DNA from: Auriscalpium vulgare
Lineage: Eukaryota > Basidiomycota > Agaricomycetes > Russulales > Auriscalpiaceae
Assembly: GCA_019915015.1 (NCBI GenBank)
Contig: JAHBBC010000058.1
Span: forward strand, 31,259-95,258
Length of the DNA stretch: 64,000 nt
Reading direction: 5' to 3'
Shown here: in pieces, positions 1-11,498 of the stretch
Position numbering within the stretch: the stretch's first letter is position 1
Layout of the letters: the number at the start of each line of letters is the position of its first letter
Position numbers and translations under genes: made by a program
The notes under the pieces: generated by a model
What the model saw: the letters and a program-made list of their open reading frames with translations, nothing else
The model's database searches: none
What the model was told of the DNA's origin: nothing

Positions 1-1541
1 ATAAAATGGACGTTGACGAAACGTCTGTTGGTGACAGTGCCGACAAAGGGGTTGGGCAGCACAAAGCCCCTGCAGTGACAGACAAGGGAAAAGGGCGGGC
101 AACGAAGGAAACGGAGGGTACGTCGAGTCGGACCAACATCGTATTTTTAATTCACGGCGTCGAAAAAACAGGTATAGTCGACAGAGAGGGCTCGCCTGCG
201 AAGAAGAACAAGTCGCCAGATGGTAGGTCATATTAAATAACATTTGATTACTTAAATGACGTTCTCGCTTTAACAAAACTAGTAGTTGTCAAGGATAACG
301 CGCCTGGAGCGGGCGTGAAGGAGAAAGCGCGTGCAGCGAAAGAGGGTCCAGAGCCAGAGAGTAAGTGACAAAGAACTAATGTGAATTTATTAAATTGACG
401 TATTCGAAATAAAAACCTAGATCCCACGAAGAGCGTGCATGCGTCGAGGGGTAATTCACCGGAAGGTATGTCACATTTAAAGACCATCGACTATGTAAAT
501 GACGTTGTCGCATAAACCAATTTAGTTGTCGTCAAGGAGAACGTGTCCGTAGCAAAGGCTAAGGACCCGGATGGTAGGTTACGTTAAATAAACAAGTCTA
601 CACCGCTAAATAAAGAATTCTAGTCATTATGAAGTCGCCCAGGACAACCCGCACCATCAAGTCTAAGGCTATAGTCGAGGGTGCGAGTCACATCCTATAA
701 ATTCACTTAATCTAATGCTCGTACAGATAGTGACGATGACGTTGGTGAGTTTTCAACGAACGTCGAACCGGTTTCCTGTTAAAGTATCACGAGCAGTGGT
801 CGAGGATAATTCCAGTGCGTTTCATATTTTTTCTGTAACACTATGTTTTCTTCATTAATAGGATGAATTCAGGGTCAAGGGTGTTGGTTCCTGCCGGTAG
901 ACGGGGTCGGTTTGCCAGGCCAAGGGTAAGTTTAACATCTTACGATTTATATAAATATTCACCATGAGTTCAGGATTCCGTGGCGAAGAAAAATATTCCG
1001 GTAAGTCGCACATGTACACGCATATGAATTAGATGGTCAACCTGACGCTTAAATAATACAGACAAACCAGCAGACCCAATCTACGGAGATACGCCCTTGC
1101 GTGAGTGTGTTTTATAAATAAGCTTGTGGGTATTAATAAAGGATTTAGTATCTGGAGACCACGTTCTCGGAACATCCGTTCGCGAGGAAGTCGACTATAT
1201 TCTCGCGACCTCAAAAGCAGTCGAAAACTTTGCGAAGTCAATCAAGACCGGATCAAAGCACGTTTCGGAGGGATACATTCGCAGCCAGGTATAATTCTCA
1301 AATATTTAATGCAGACATAACGATTATTAACATGTTGTAGCATGTCTCGGTGCTGTGGGAAGACGAACGCAACGTCATGTTGCAAAGAATCGCCGAATTG
1401 GAGAGGGAAGTTGAAAGGCTTAAGGTTTCGTCCGGTAAAACATCCCCGAATGTCGCTGCAAAGTCGGGAAAGCGCAAGACCGTGAACGCTGCGGAACAAC
1501 CGGTCGCAGGTTCGTCGAAACTGACTTCAGGCAGGCGTTAG
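1..1541 (+). CDS. WW-microexon family gene, copy A; 3' part only (exons 4-16), cut by window start
   Basis: I do not recognise the family. The window begins exactly at an exon start: the same base in copy B (50502) follows an intron acceptor. Exons inferred from splice sites and phase are 1-117, 172-222, 283-360, 421-465, 526-573, 624-680, 727-744, 797-814, one near 850-925, 974-1000, 1062-1100, 1149-1288 and 1341-1541. All internal exons up to 1100 that can be measured cleanly are multiples of 3 nt and run phase 1 to phase 1. The 140-nt exon 1149-1288 changes phase 1 to 0. The terminal exon gives a coiled coil (RIAELEREVERLK) and a basic SGKRKT tail, and stops at 1541. The middle exons encode short charged segments such as DSDDDV. 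The exon near 850-925 is hard to frame: this copy lacks an A that copy B has, and copy B lacks a G found here. No function is assigned. Confidence 0.7.
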
Positions 1542-1769
1542 TCAGTGTTTTCGTTTTGAATGGTTGATGTACACGGCACGTTCTGGTTGTTGAGGCGTAG
1601 ACTCTTGTAACACGGTCAATGAATATGAAATTTGCGTCACGGTATGATGAAAAAGTCAGAAAGTCGAAAATATAAACCATGAAATGAGTTCGAATATAAT
1701 ACGATGATTAAACTAATATTCATTTGGTTTAATTAAATCTGTGTATATATAATCAAGGATGCCGACCTA

Positions 1770-2470
1770 CCCCAAGCAGTGCGAAGATTACCGGTATTGT
1801 TGTCGGGGAGAAGATGCCGACCGGTTGTCATTTCGTCGTAGTAATACCACTGGCTATTGATACGTATTCGAGAAGTGAAATGAGAGCCCCCATAATAAAC
1901 TATTCCCAGAATACTATATGATCGTCGAACATCGGAATGTTTACGGTCAATTCTTGACTAACGTCGGCCGCCGAGCCTAATAGGGATACCAATAACACTT
2001 TCCCAGCGTTATCTCGAGCATGCAAGCGATTTTGTGTTTCGTGACCACATATCCGACACAAGCGTCCCCGGCCCGAAGTTTGATCAATCATGTAGCTCGC
2101 TGTCGAATCACAATCCATTGCATGCCATAGAGGTGTGGCCATCTCATTATCTACAGTGAGTTCATTACATATCACGCAATATTCTTGCCGGCGAACAGGG
2201 CCAGTATTTAATATCGTCGTTGAAAGTTGGTACAGGTCTGTACCGTCTTCACGACTTACATCAGGATAGACGTCGGTTACCTTTCTGCGTAAATAGTCTC
2301 TAGCGGCTTCCGGTGTTAAGCTGTTATTGCTCCACAGGGTGTGCATATATAATGTATACGCATTAAGATTCTTCATAGTAGACATCCAATAACCATTATT
2401 GAGTTTGAAGATAGAGTACAAAGTAGTCAATAAACTGTCGTAGGCACAACTGAGGCTGACGGCATCCCAA
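1770..2470 (-). pseudogene. Helitron C-terminal papain-like cysteine-protease-like domain (copy A, frame lost before the His box)
   Basis: Reading minus from about 2470, the codons give WDAVSLSCAYDSLLTTLYSI, a Cys box at the start of a papain-like fold. A cysteine-rich stretch follows (CVICNELT, CRICGHET). In copy B the same protein continues into GGSHFTSRI and QWYYYDGM, which looks like the catalytic-His box of USP/OTU-like peptidases. Copy A lacks one A near 1935, so its frame ends at 1900 before this box. OTU-type proteases are known in some Helitrons. Which cysteine-protease clan this belongs to I cannot decide by eye. Confidence 0.6.
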
Positions 2471-2479
2471 ATTAAACCG

Positions 2480-4374
2480 AATCGACACTATCATCGTGTT
2501 GTACATTGACTTCCGTGCGCGAACGCTTTGCAGGAGGCTCGTGCATGATAAATATAGATTTACTTCCTTGAGCAGGATTTAACTTGGAGGCAGAGGTAGA
2601 GAGTTTTGAATTATTCTTTTTCCGACCATCAATGATTTCCCATGCAACAGGGGGGATTACAGTGACTTTCTTAAACGGTTTAGATTTGGACCAAGCAATG
2701 GAGGAATGAATTCCCGTGGAACAAATGTCTCCCCTTGGAGATCCTGATATTGCCTGATAAGAGCCGAACGGTAGGTCGCGTTTAGTGTAGGACTTAACTC
2801 GCCCTCGTATTGCATTTCAGTGATATGATTTAAAATCTCTAACTCACGAAGTTCTTGTCTAAGCCATCCTGATATACCTGCCTGTATTTTTTGTGCATGA
2901 AATCCTCTCAGATCAGAGTATCCGACAAAGAAGAAGATCGCGATAGACAAGTGTAGATTGATTGGTGGTTTCTACAATGTTGTAAATCCACGACATTGAC
3001 TGGTCGCGTTCGGCCTTGAGCTTGAAAGTCCGTCATAGAAAAATTAGAAACTGTTCGCGAGATATTTGCATGTCGCGATCACTGCGTGTAGCACAACGGA
3101 CGGATGTGACTTGTTTCGATAAAGGAATAGTATTTAAAGGTAAGTTAGGGATTTTTATTGGCGTTGGTGGATGCGTCAATTTCAAGAAAACTACCTCGAG
3201 AGCTTGATGATTTTTATCCAATGGATAAGACTTCCATCCGTAACGGTTGCTTCGGCTCCATTAGTGACGGAGAGTTCAGTCGCTTCGTTCTTTTTGATCA
3301 TGACTGGTAAACCTATACATAATGACAGTTTTCCTGGAATGTGATCCGTAGATGCAGGTCGCAGTTGCCATAATTCGTTCTGATGCTCTTTCACAATATT
3401 ATCCGATGATCGCAACGGATCTACTAAAGTACGTTTACCGCGCTTACCAGTGGCTTTCTTTTCTTTAGTCGTCCACTTATCCTTTGAATAAAAGTCTTGT
3501 AGTTCTTGATTAGTTTCTCGAGCAAAGCGTTTAACCCCCACGGCGTTAATGGCATCTCGCTGGACATTAAACGCGGTTATAACCGATATATTGCGAAACT
3601 TTGGGTCGGAATGTTTAGGTTGATGAGCAGCAGGACCCGCAACTCGAGTCATCAGTAAGGCAACATCCTCGTCGGTACATGCAGCATACCGCATATTCTC
3701 TAGTGCTGTTCTGAAAGCGAGATCCTCGTCAGACTGTATATTTTGTCTCATATTCTGCTTCAAAATAACCACCACCGTGAACTGATGCCAGAGTGCTTTT
3801 CCTAAAACACATTGTTGGGTAATATGGCTGTTAGTCGTATGTATAATACTTTGTGCTTGAGGTGCATACAACGAAGGATGTCTTCCTGGGGGTGGGAGCT
3901 GCGCAAAATCTCCGGCAAAACCATGTTGATACCACCGAAGGGGTCGCCGGGCATACGCATGGCATTGCTCATTTGGGCCGAAATGGTATAAAGATTATGA
4001 CAGTCGACCATGGAAATTTCGTCCAAGAAGATATATTTCACGTGTTTGATGCGATCATATATTTCACCCATTGTCGTGATATTTTGCTGGGTGGTAAAGC
4101 CATTGATGCCGAGAACTGAATGATAAGTTGAGCCAGATATAAGGGCAGCAGCAGCACCAGTTGGTGCTAGAGTTAGAAATTTATGTGATTCATTTCTTTG
4201 GGCAAACCATTCCATCAAGGCTTTTATAACCTGTGACTTTCCTGTGCCAGCCATTCCACCCAGATAAAATTTTAATTGACTAGCTTCTGGATCCAGAGAA
4301 TGTTTAGTGATTATACGGAAGGCACGTCTCTGATCGGAATATAACGTAAAGTCTCTCTCGATTTTATCCATCAA
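2480..4374 (-). pseudogene. Helitron Pif1-family helicase domain (copy A)
   Basis: The 4374-3802 segment has Walker A GMAGTGKS (about 4257-4234), motif Ia-like APTGAAAALI, and Walker B IFLDEISMVD, as in SF1 Pif1 helicases. Segments 3871-3191, 3221-3033 and 2950-2657 carry the rest in shifted frames. Copy B keeps motifs V and VI open here (QAQGRTRP, TCLSRSS). Copy A lacks about ten bases near 3046 that copy B has, which destroys the frame before motif V. The helicase would unwind the donor strand during rolling-circle transposition. As read, this copy is non-functional. Confidence 0.85.
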
Positions 4375-4394
4375 CCGTCTTTCTTTCTTGGTCC

Positions 4395-5449
4395 CTATAA
4401 TATATCTTTTATCCAGGTACTTTTTATCAACATTTGAACGACGTTAGTATTGTAGTGTGGATATTCCCCGCGTCTCAAGTCTTTATTTAAATGAGCAGTT
4501 TCTTTCTGACGGTTATCAAGGACCTTTTGTTTTTCTTTATTTAATATGCCCTTCCACTCGTTGGGAGCGTGCGCGCCGCCGGATTCAAAGGGTACATTGA
4601 AGGATGCACTTGTTTGAGCTGTTGCCCAACCATTATTCTGTAGTAAACTTTCCATTTGCTGATATTGTATCAGCTTGCGCTCTTCCCTCTTGCCAATTTC
4701 TTCCCAGTAGCTCTTAATGACTTCTTTAAAACCGACCTCATCGATTTCGGCGGCGCCTATCGGCTCGTCTTCATCGCCACTGTCATTGAATGCAAATTTA
4801 TTATTTTCGTTGTTCATGTTATGTTTACCTTCTCTTCGTTGCGCGGCGTAGTCATCATGGGCATCTCTGCACTCATGCCTGATTTGGAAATGATTCATAA
4901 TATCTTTTTCCCGGTTTGAAAATTGATGGTTATTAAACGCATCCTCCCATGTTTGGTCGGTAGATTTGAGATCTTCTGGGTTTCGCCAAATTTTAAACAA
5001 AGTCAACATCGTCATGCAATACATCTCCCTGTTTCCCTTATCCCTTCTTGGTAAAGACCTACCTACGAAATTGGGAATTATATTTTGCTCCTCAGACACA
5101 ATGCTAACTTCTTGTGTTGAATATTGAGGATGTTCATCCGTGAAACGATAGAATTCTTTTCGATGACGTCGCTTACGTTTTTGAGGACGCTTCCGTACTG
5201 GTTCATAATCGCTATCGGAACCATTGTCACTGGACTCCGACGTCGTGTTATCAGAGTCAGCGGGTTCGGCGTCGTCAACAATGAAAGGAGGCAGTTCGTA
5301 TGAATCGTTATTATCAGGGTGCTTCTCATTATTATTTTTTCGGCTCTGTGGAATTCGACGCTTCTCGTATTTTCTACACACTCATAAACATTCATATTTG
5401 ACAGCAGGATAGGACGGTACATGTAATCCATGGCTGTAGTATGAGGCAC
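4395..5449 (-). pseudogene. Helitron replicase, charged linker between Rep and helicase (copy A)
   Basis: The open segment 5381-4395 (328 codons), with a short alternative frame up to 5449, joins Rep to the helicase. It begins with an acidic, serine-rich stretch (DNTTSESSDNGSDSDYEP) and a basic KRPQKRKRRHRK run that could act as a nuclear localisation signal. A conserved Helitron block follows (RSLPRRDKGNREMYCMTMLTLF, then IWRNPEDLKS and REKDIMNHFQ). Similar blocks lie between Rep and the helicase in Agaricomycete Helitrons, as I recall them. The frame change near 5400-5470 separates it from the Rep part. Confidence 0.7.
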
Positions 5450-5469
5450 TATTCTTCCTTCTACATTCT

Positions 5470-6222
5470 TTAAGACGACTTTATCTTTTTCGCCTTCGTC
5501 GTGTAGATTCCAAATATTCGAACAGGTACCGTATAATTTTGCCAGTATACACGACGAAATTCTTCATTAGTGACATGACCGCGATATCCCAAGTTGAACA
5601 TTGACGCCATTGGACTGCCGATTTCCATTTTTACCGTCATCAGGTTCACCATTTTAACAAGTATTCGCCGGGCGCTGCTGATATTATCGTCATCACCAGA
5701 TATAAATTCAGTCGTTTTAGTTAATATTGTTTGCACAGCATCCATCATGGTGTGAGTATTCAAGCCTGTTTTTGTTATGTATTCAGTCACATATTGCACA
5801 ATGGCTTTTATTGCCGTTCCAGAGAGCATGCATGCGACATCTGTATTGCAACGCATGAGAAAGGTCAATACATAATTGAACGTGTTCATCCACGACTCAC
5901 CCTTTTTCATGTCGATGCTTCCCGTATCAGAATTTATCATCGTGTTTTCAAAAGAATCTCTGGGAAAACGGGACTTGCAAGATTCATATCGCTTATCGTA
6001 ACAACCAGCATGGTGATTATGGACGTTGGATCGGTATAAGATGTCATCCACAACGTCGTTGTACTTTAATTTCCATAACACCCATTCATCACATGCACTG
6101 CAGTCCGCAGCTTTCTCTTCGTGTACATTGCAGAGTGGAGGCGGCATAGATGGCAGGGTAAGAGTTGGCCTCAGGTACTCAGGGTTTTCTTTCTTCTTCT
6201 TTAACGTGTGCTTGTATATCAT
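5470..6222 (-). pseudogene. Helitron replicase, catalytic-tyrosine segment of Rep (copy A)
   Basis: This segment continues the Rep domain in another frame, overlapping the upstream piece by about 40 bp. It contains a cysteine/histidine stretch (CNVHEEKAADCSAC, then NVHNHHAGC), then a block typical of fungal Helitrons (GESWMNTFNYVLTFLMRCN, SGTAIKAIVQYVTEYITK). The two tyrosines of the YVTEYITK block (residues 144 and 148 of this segment, near 5793 and 5781) fit the paired catalytic tyrosines of Helitron Rep. The segment ends in a lysine-rich tail just before the next frame change at about 5470. It is part of the transposon protein, not a separate gene. Confidence 0.8.
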
Positions 6223-8290
6223 CGAATGTCCCTGTTATGAAATCACCTGCATGAGCACTTTCCAAATATTCAATTAACTCACGTTGAAAATTCGACGATG
6301 GATCTAACATTCTGTTACGTATCTCCTGAGGTGGTAAGCTGTTAACAATCCAGAGAATGAGGTGCATGTGTAGAGTAAGACGTCCTTGTTGCTCGACAGT
6401 TCCATAATATGATCTAGTTGTGCCCCATAAGCCTTGGTGATCTGTACCATATCCCAAAACATGTCTTACGAATAAGTCTACCATGTGCATAAAGAATTTA
6501 GCACAAGCAACTGAATTATTTGCGATTGCGCGTATTCTATTATCGCGTGTCTCATGTATAGGATAATAGGTCTTGTTATCTCCAGCAAAATAAATCGCAA
6601 CAGGATGATTGACATCTGCGGGAGCGAAAGTTATATACCAAAACGGTGCCCCCACATAGTTTGTTATTGCCCAGATCTCGCTACGGTCAGACTTTCTCTG
6701 AGTTCGAGAACCAGGTACGTGCGCACCAACGTGATCCATGTCATCTAAAATTTGAAAACACAACTGTTCTTCTGGTGTTTTATCAGTGATAGTTTCATTA
6801 TCCGCCAAACGCCGAATAATATCAGAGAGAACATTTCGATCCACCCTGCGTAGTCTGTCTGCAATACGCGGGTAGTTTTCTCGCGCCGCCATGATGAAAC
6901 CCCCAGTTGAGCTACTTTTGATTTGCTTGTGATGAAAACATAGCAAGGAGAACATAGGATCTGTTTGAAATCTCTTATCATGATATAAAAGTAAAGACTT
7001 GACACGAGCAGCTTCAGGGACAGGTTTAAAACCATTGTGATTGCCAAAACCACCTAAACCGTATGGAAACAGCCATGGAAATATTTGTGGATACAACTGT
7101 GGATTTTGATACAGGGACAAAGGTTCGTCTTCGTGGCCAATTCCCAAGGCACTTCCACCTTTATTTAGATGATCAAGCGCGATGGCTCGTAATTGTTGTG
7201 TTGTTTTGTTTGGTATTTCCGACCCCGTTAAAGCATGTACAATAAAAGGGCTTTCACCGTATAGCACAGAGGGATCTTCTTCTGCGTGAACAGCGGTCTG
7301 TTCTGCATAGCGTTCTTCCTGGGACAAGCGATATTCCGTAACAACGGGAACACCTTCAATGTCGTAAGTCATCAGATTCTCCATAGATATATCAACATCT
7401 TCATAATCGATATGATTAAATTTCAACCAATTTAAGGCATCCAATACCTTTTTCCGTCGCACCAATAAAGGGGTACGCCTATATTCAACGTTGGTTGGCT
7501 TTGTAGGTCCGATATATACGAAACCAATGACGTCTTCCATTTCGGCGCGGGGGAGGCAGTGCCGCATATATTTTTGGTACAGGCGTTGAGAAAAACACAG
7601 CGTTTGCAGACATTTTATGTAGACCCGAATTCTTTACTCTCACTATGCAACGGTTATGACACACGCGGGAAATCAACATCTTCTCAGCCCAGGAAAGCTC
7701 TTTCAAAACAGGAGGAACTGCTCCTATCCAATTACCATTAGCAAGGGCTTGCAGAGGGATTTTATTCTTTTTCAATTCTTTGAAGCACCCCTCACATGTA
7801 ATGGCTATTTCGTACTAAAATGCCTTCGGGTCAGCTTCTATATTGTCTGTAGAGGTAAGACGTTCCTTTCTAGTTACATATGTACTAGGTGAATATAATA
7901 TGTCCATTTCTACGGGACGTTTGTTCAAGTCAACCATATCTTTCTTGAGATACAGGCACCCGCATACTTTACAACTTTGCTCAATAATACGATCTGCCGA
8001 CAAATCATTGCAGAAATCGGTTATTATACGATGCATCAGTCTATCGGACATGGGTCGAGGGGAAACCTAGTTTGTTCAAAATTCTCTTTTTCTTTCTCAC
8101 TATGTCGTTGACCAGTTCGTCTATCCGTGTCCGACACAATGTTGTGTATACGAAATCGAGAGACGTGAGTATCACAAGCAGTACACTGTTCATGATTCGA
8201 CAGTCGTTCGCGGATGATGTCTACTTTAATGTTATGATCGGCAGGAATTTTATGAATGACACATAACTCCAGAAGGACAGATTTGTGCAA
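6179..8290 (-). pseudogene. Helitron replicase N-terminal part: zinc-binding/DUF6570 region and HUH Rep domain (copy A)
   Basis: Three to four overlapping minus-strand frames (8290-8036, 8051-7815, 7775-7485, 7567-6179) join into one product. The first carries a short helical leader and a CTACD cysteine pair; the second carries SCKVCGCL. The 7775-7485 piece has the DUF6570 signature (LANGNWIG, AEKMLISRVCHNRC, ALPPPRR), continued in 7567-6179 by RRTPLLVRRKKVLDALNWL and NHIDYEDVDIS. The last 460 residues match the Helitron-like Rep N-terminus, with the HUH motif in RLTLHMHLILW near 6390-6360. In the family, this histidine pair binds the metal used for strand nicking. No ATG is certain at the 5' end: an in-frame stop lies just upstream of the leader, so either an upstream exon exists or the start is lost. 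Confidence 0.8.
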
Positions 8291-8340
8291 AGTTTGAAGA
8301 TGATGAAGGGTATCTTAGCATATAGGTAGTTTGGGTTATT

Positions 8341-9877
8341 ATATACTGATTTATTGAATGCTATTTGACCAGCAAACTCATACGAACAAAAGCGACTGGG
8401 CACTGATGTGTTAGGTATAATAAATTCGCTAAGTGAATCGAATGACCAAACAAACAACTGAGTGCGCCCGCCTCCTCGAATGGCAACATCTTTTGGTAGG
8501 TTGTATTATTGTAAGGAATATGTAGTACATGGAGCTCACGAAGACCACGAACAAAAATAACGTTGATCTAATATTGTTTTCATACGACATCGCCGCAATT
8601 GTTTTTACGTTGAGCTCATTTAAGAAAGTAGCGCATTGTTTGATTTCACTTTGTCCAATTGCACATTGGCTGATTGCATATTGGTTGATGGCACATTGGC
8701 TGATTGCACTTTGGCTGATTGCACTTTGGCAGGTTGCACTTTGGCAGGTTGCACTTTGGCAAATTACGCTTTGGCAGATTGCACTTTGGCAAATTGCACT
8801 TGGGCAGATTGTAACTTCTGATATGAGAGGCATGGTTGAGTGAAAGCCTGATACGCCAACCTGCAGATGTTTTATAACCAGTTGCCGTGGGAAAAATTAC
8901 ATAATGCGATATGGGATGTTCCGGCAGGGATCTTTTCCAGTAGGCGATACGGTATTCAACAGTCATTCTCAGGCTAGCCTGTAGTCTGTATGGGTAGATT
9001 CGGTTCTTTGTTATGGGCCTCGTTATATAATAACATGTAAAACAATCCATACCCACAGGGAGTAGTAAGGGACTAATAGATACGGTTGTCATTATATATC
9101 TGTAATCCAAGCATATTCAAATGCGTAAGTTGTAATGACGCCGTAGCATACACTGACCGACATGTGATCTAAACTGTGTTCGGGATCCGAGGGTGATCAT
9201 TAAACAAATTCATGCGCGAAGGTAAAGAACACACGGAGAGCATTCAATAAGGGTATACAAGTAATGTTTTATACTTACACGATGATCACCACATTTCTTA
9301 TTCGGGGAGGCGCCAGGTGAACATTTATCATTCAGAATGATTTGCACAAATGTATAATATTCAAGCCTCGCAAACGAATTGTTTAATGTCATAGGTATTA
9401 AGATTGTCAGGGCGGTTACAATGTATCGTGACATCAATAAACGAGCGAGGTAAAAATCCGGACGAATTGAACAGAGCAAGGTGAACGATTCTGAAGGACT
9501 CGGGTTTTAAAAGGAAGATATATAAACCATCATTTATTGCTTTATATTTGACTGTTCTCGTCCGAGCGTCTCCAATCGGACAAAGAATCGAGTGGAACTG
9601 AAAAGATTCAGATCTTTATTTTAATATGTCATACGAAAGAATGCAGTCACAGGAGATTATTTAATTGAACAAAGGATCGAGTGGATGTGAAGATATTAAG
9701 TTTCTGTTTGGTTTTTTATTCGAAGGAACAATAAATGGGAAGCTAATCCTTATACTAATTTATTCATCTTTTTAGGCAAAGTAAAGCGAATACCGCCATA
9801 GGTCGTTAAAGGTACAGAAAATTGAACGATACTGACGAGGCAAGTTAAAACATCGCAGAAATGTTGTGTAATATGAA
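8341..9877. other. non-coding flank of Helitron copy A
   Basis: Apart from the 15-bp minisatellite at 8636-8822 I find no convincing exon series, RNA gene or further repeat. The stretch is AT-rich and is repeated in copy B. The Helitron 5' terminus may lie here, but no boundary is visible. Confidence 0.5.
8636..8822. repeat. 15-bp minisatellite (copy A)
   Basis: About a dozen imperfect 15-bp units of the type cactttggcaggttg lie upstream of the Helitron protein. Because 15 is a multiple of 3, all frames stay open. The plus strand reads as repeated ADCTL/AGCTL pentads and the minus strand as repeated NLPKC pentads. Position next to the Helitron 5' side suggests it belongs to, or flanks, the element. 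A degraded version lies in copy B near 59.87-60.06 kb. Confidence 0.8.
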
Positions 9878-10951
9878 TCACGTAGGTTTCACGAGTATAT
9901 ATACGGCTTGAATGTTGAAGGAGATCTTGTCCTCCTTATATTTGTTCGCGGTGTGTACAATTCCGACCAGGGAGTTAGGAGGAATCTCCTCATTTCGCAC
10001 CTCCTTGCCTATAAGTTTCCGTCTTCGAAAAACGCTGAGGAAAAAGTCTTCATTGACGTCACTTTCGTTTATCCCGTCGTGTTCGTCTTGAAAGATCGAC
10101 GATATATCCCAAACAGTCACTGTAGAATATAAGTGTACGCCGAGTATTAGCCAGACAAGTTCACGCACCCATCTGATTGTGTTGCAAAGGAGCACGAGGA
10201 AGATCATCGAACTTTTCAATAGGACGACTCGAGCGCGGAGTCGTGTCTATACCAGGACTGGTAGTTGTTGTCCACTGATCGTTGCTTTGCGGCCCCTCCT
10301 TCCCTGTTATTATATAAACCTTAACCCTTTGTTAATATAACATGTGAACCCTTACCCGTTTGGACCCCTGTCGCGTTGAAAACTGCACAGAGTTCCCAAA
10401 CGTATACAGAAACTGTTCTCTGGGAAATTTGAGAACTTGTCCATAGAACGCCAATCCCCGTTGCCACTCGGTAAAATAGGATACATGGACAATTGACGGA
10501 ATTGCTTCTGATTTGTTTCCACGTGGTTGATTAAATTGCCTCGCGAACGTAACCGAATTTGATGAGGAGTTCAACGCGTTGACCGCGGCCTACCGTTGGC
10601 TGGAAGGACCTGCCTTGGCTGGCAATGTTAAAAGGGCGGGATTGGCTCTGGCGGGATTGACCAAAATATCGGGTTTTCCTCGAAAGTGACAGCTTTAACA
10701 CTCGCCTGCGTGATGTTATATATTGAACCAAATGAAATGCTGCGTAAAGACTTACTGCATATTCACGTAACCGTAGTTCCCACTGTTAAGCAGCCGTCCC
10801 AAGTCTCCGGTCTTAATATTGCGTCGGCATCAAAATTCCTGCGATCATTCAACGAAGAGAAAGATGTGTGCCCATTATTATACATACAGTAGAGAGGCAA
10901 ATTGCCATAAGTGTTAGCAAGATAGCTACACATGGGGTGTGACCGTGCCAT
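9878..10951 (-). pseudogene. unrecognised minus-strand coding region, probably intron-containing or broken (copy A)
   Basis: Several minus-strand segments have amino-acid composition like real protein and abut one another: 10951-10763 (YLANTYGNLPLYCMYNN, FDADAILRPETWDGCL), a segment around 10700-10620 (VTFEENPIFWSIPPEPIPP), 10574-10332 (SIVHVSYFTEWQRGLAFYG) and 10219-9878 (DEHDGINESDVNEDFF, GKEVRNEEIPPNSLVG). They look like pieces of one gene separated by introns or frameshifts. I cannot name a family. The region is repeated in copy B at about 61.1-62.2 kb, where indels obscure it further. Confidence 0.4.
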
Positions 10952-11498
10952 AACCTCACATGCGGCAGGCGCCCTAGAACATATAATTGAGAATAAGCAC
11001 GTCGGGACATGGCGATGAAGAACAACTCACTCGGGGTGATAACACTATCTATGTCCGTTAATATCTTCGATCCGGATGATCCGAAAGAGAATGCGTTCTT
11101 AATTCAATTCTATAAATAAAGTATTAAGCGAATAATAACATAATCACGATACTAACTCACTGTTCGTCAGTGAGTCGACATTTACAGGAACCTTCTTCTG
11201 ATAAGAATCCAAAGTGCTTTTATTGATGGTTAATATTCACAAAGGAAATGAAAACAAAGTAATTGTCGCACTTTGTCTGCTCTACCCTGTAGAAACATAT
11301 TAACGACAGTGTAAGTGAACAACGCGATCACGTACTTCACGACCGAACGGTCAACGCCCTTACCCTTGTGCCGACTTTCTGTGAAAAATGAGATAAAAAA
11401 CACTAATATATAAAACTTATATACTTACGAAGAAGCAGGAGCCGTGTCGGGATGCATTCCCGGGCTATGACAGAATTAGTATATCATAAAAAAAAGAA

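Larger units (their letters stand above)
1750..8340 (-). mobile_element. Helitron-type transposon body, copy A (DUF6570-Rep-Pif1 helicase-cysteine-protease-like), frame broken
   Basis: Read on the minus strand, consecutive open segments form one long protein in the order DUF6570-like N-terminus, Helitron-like Rep with an HUH motif and two tyrosines, a charged linker, a Pif1-type helicase, and a C-terminal papain-like domain. This order matches fungal Helitrons, which transpose as rolling circles using Rep and helicase. The reading frame changes at least six times, so this copy cannot make the full protein as read. A matching second copy sits at 52.9-59.6 kb. I could not define the termini: Helitrons end in 5'-TC and 3'-CTRR with a short hairpin and make no target-site duplication, and I saw no certain pair. 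The family assignment is firm; the boundaries are estimates. Confidence 0.85.

Noticed and set aside
8636..8822. A true pentapeptide-repeat protein gene
   Set aside because: The centre residue is Cys rather than Leu/Phe, the frame is short, and the pattern follows automatically from a 15-bp repeat unit.
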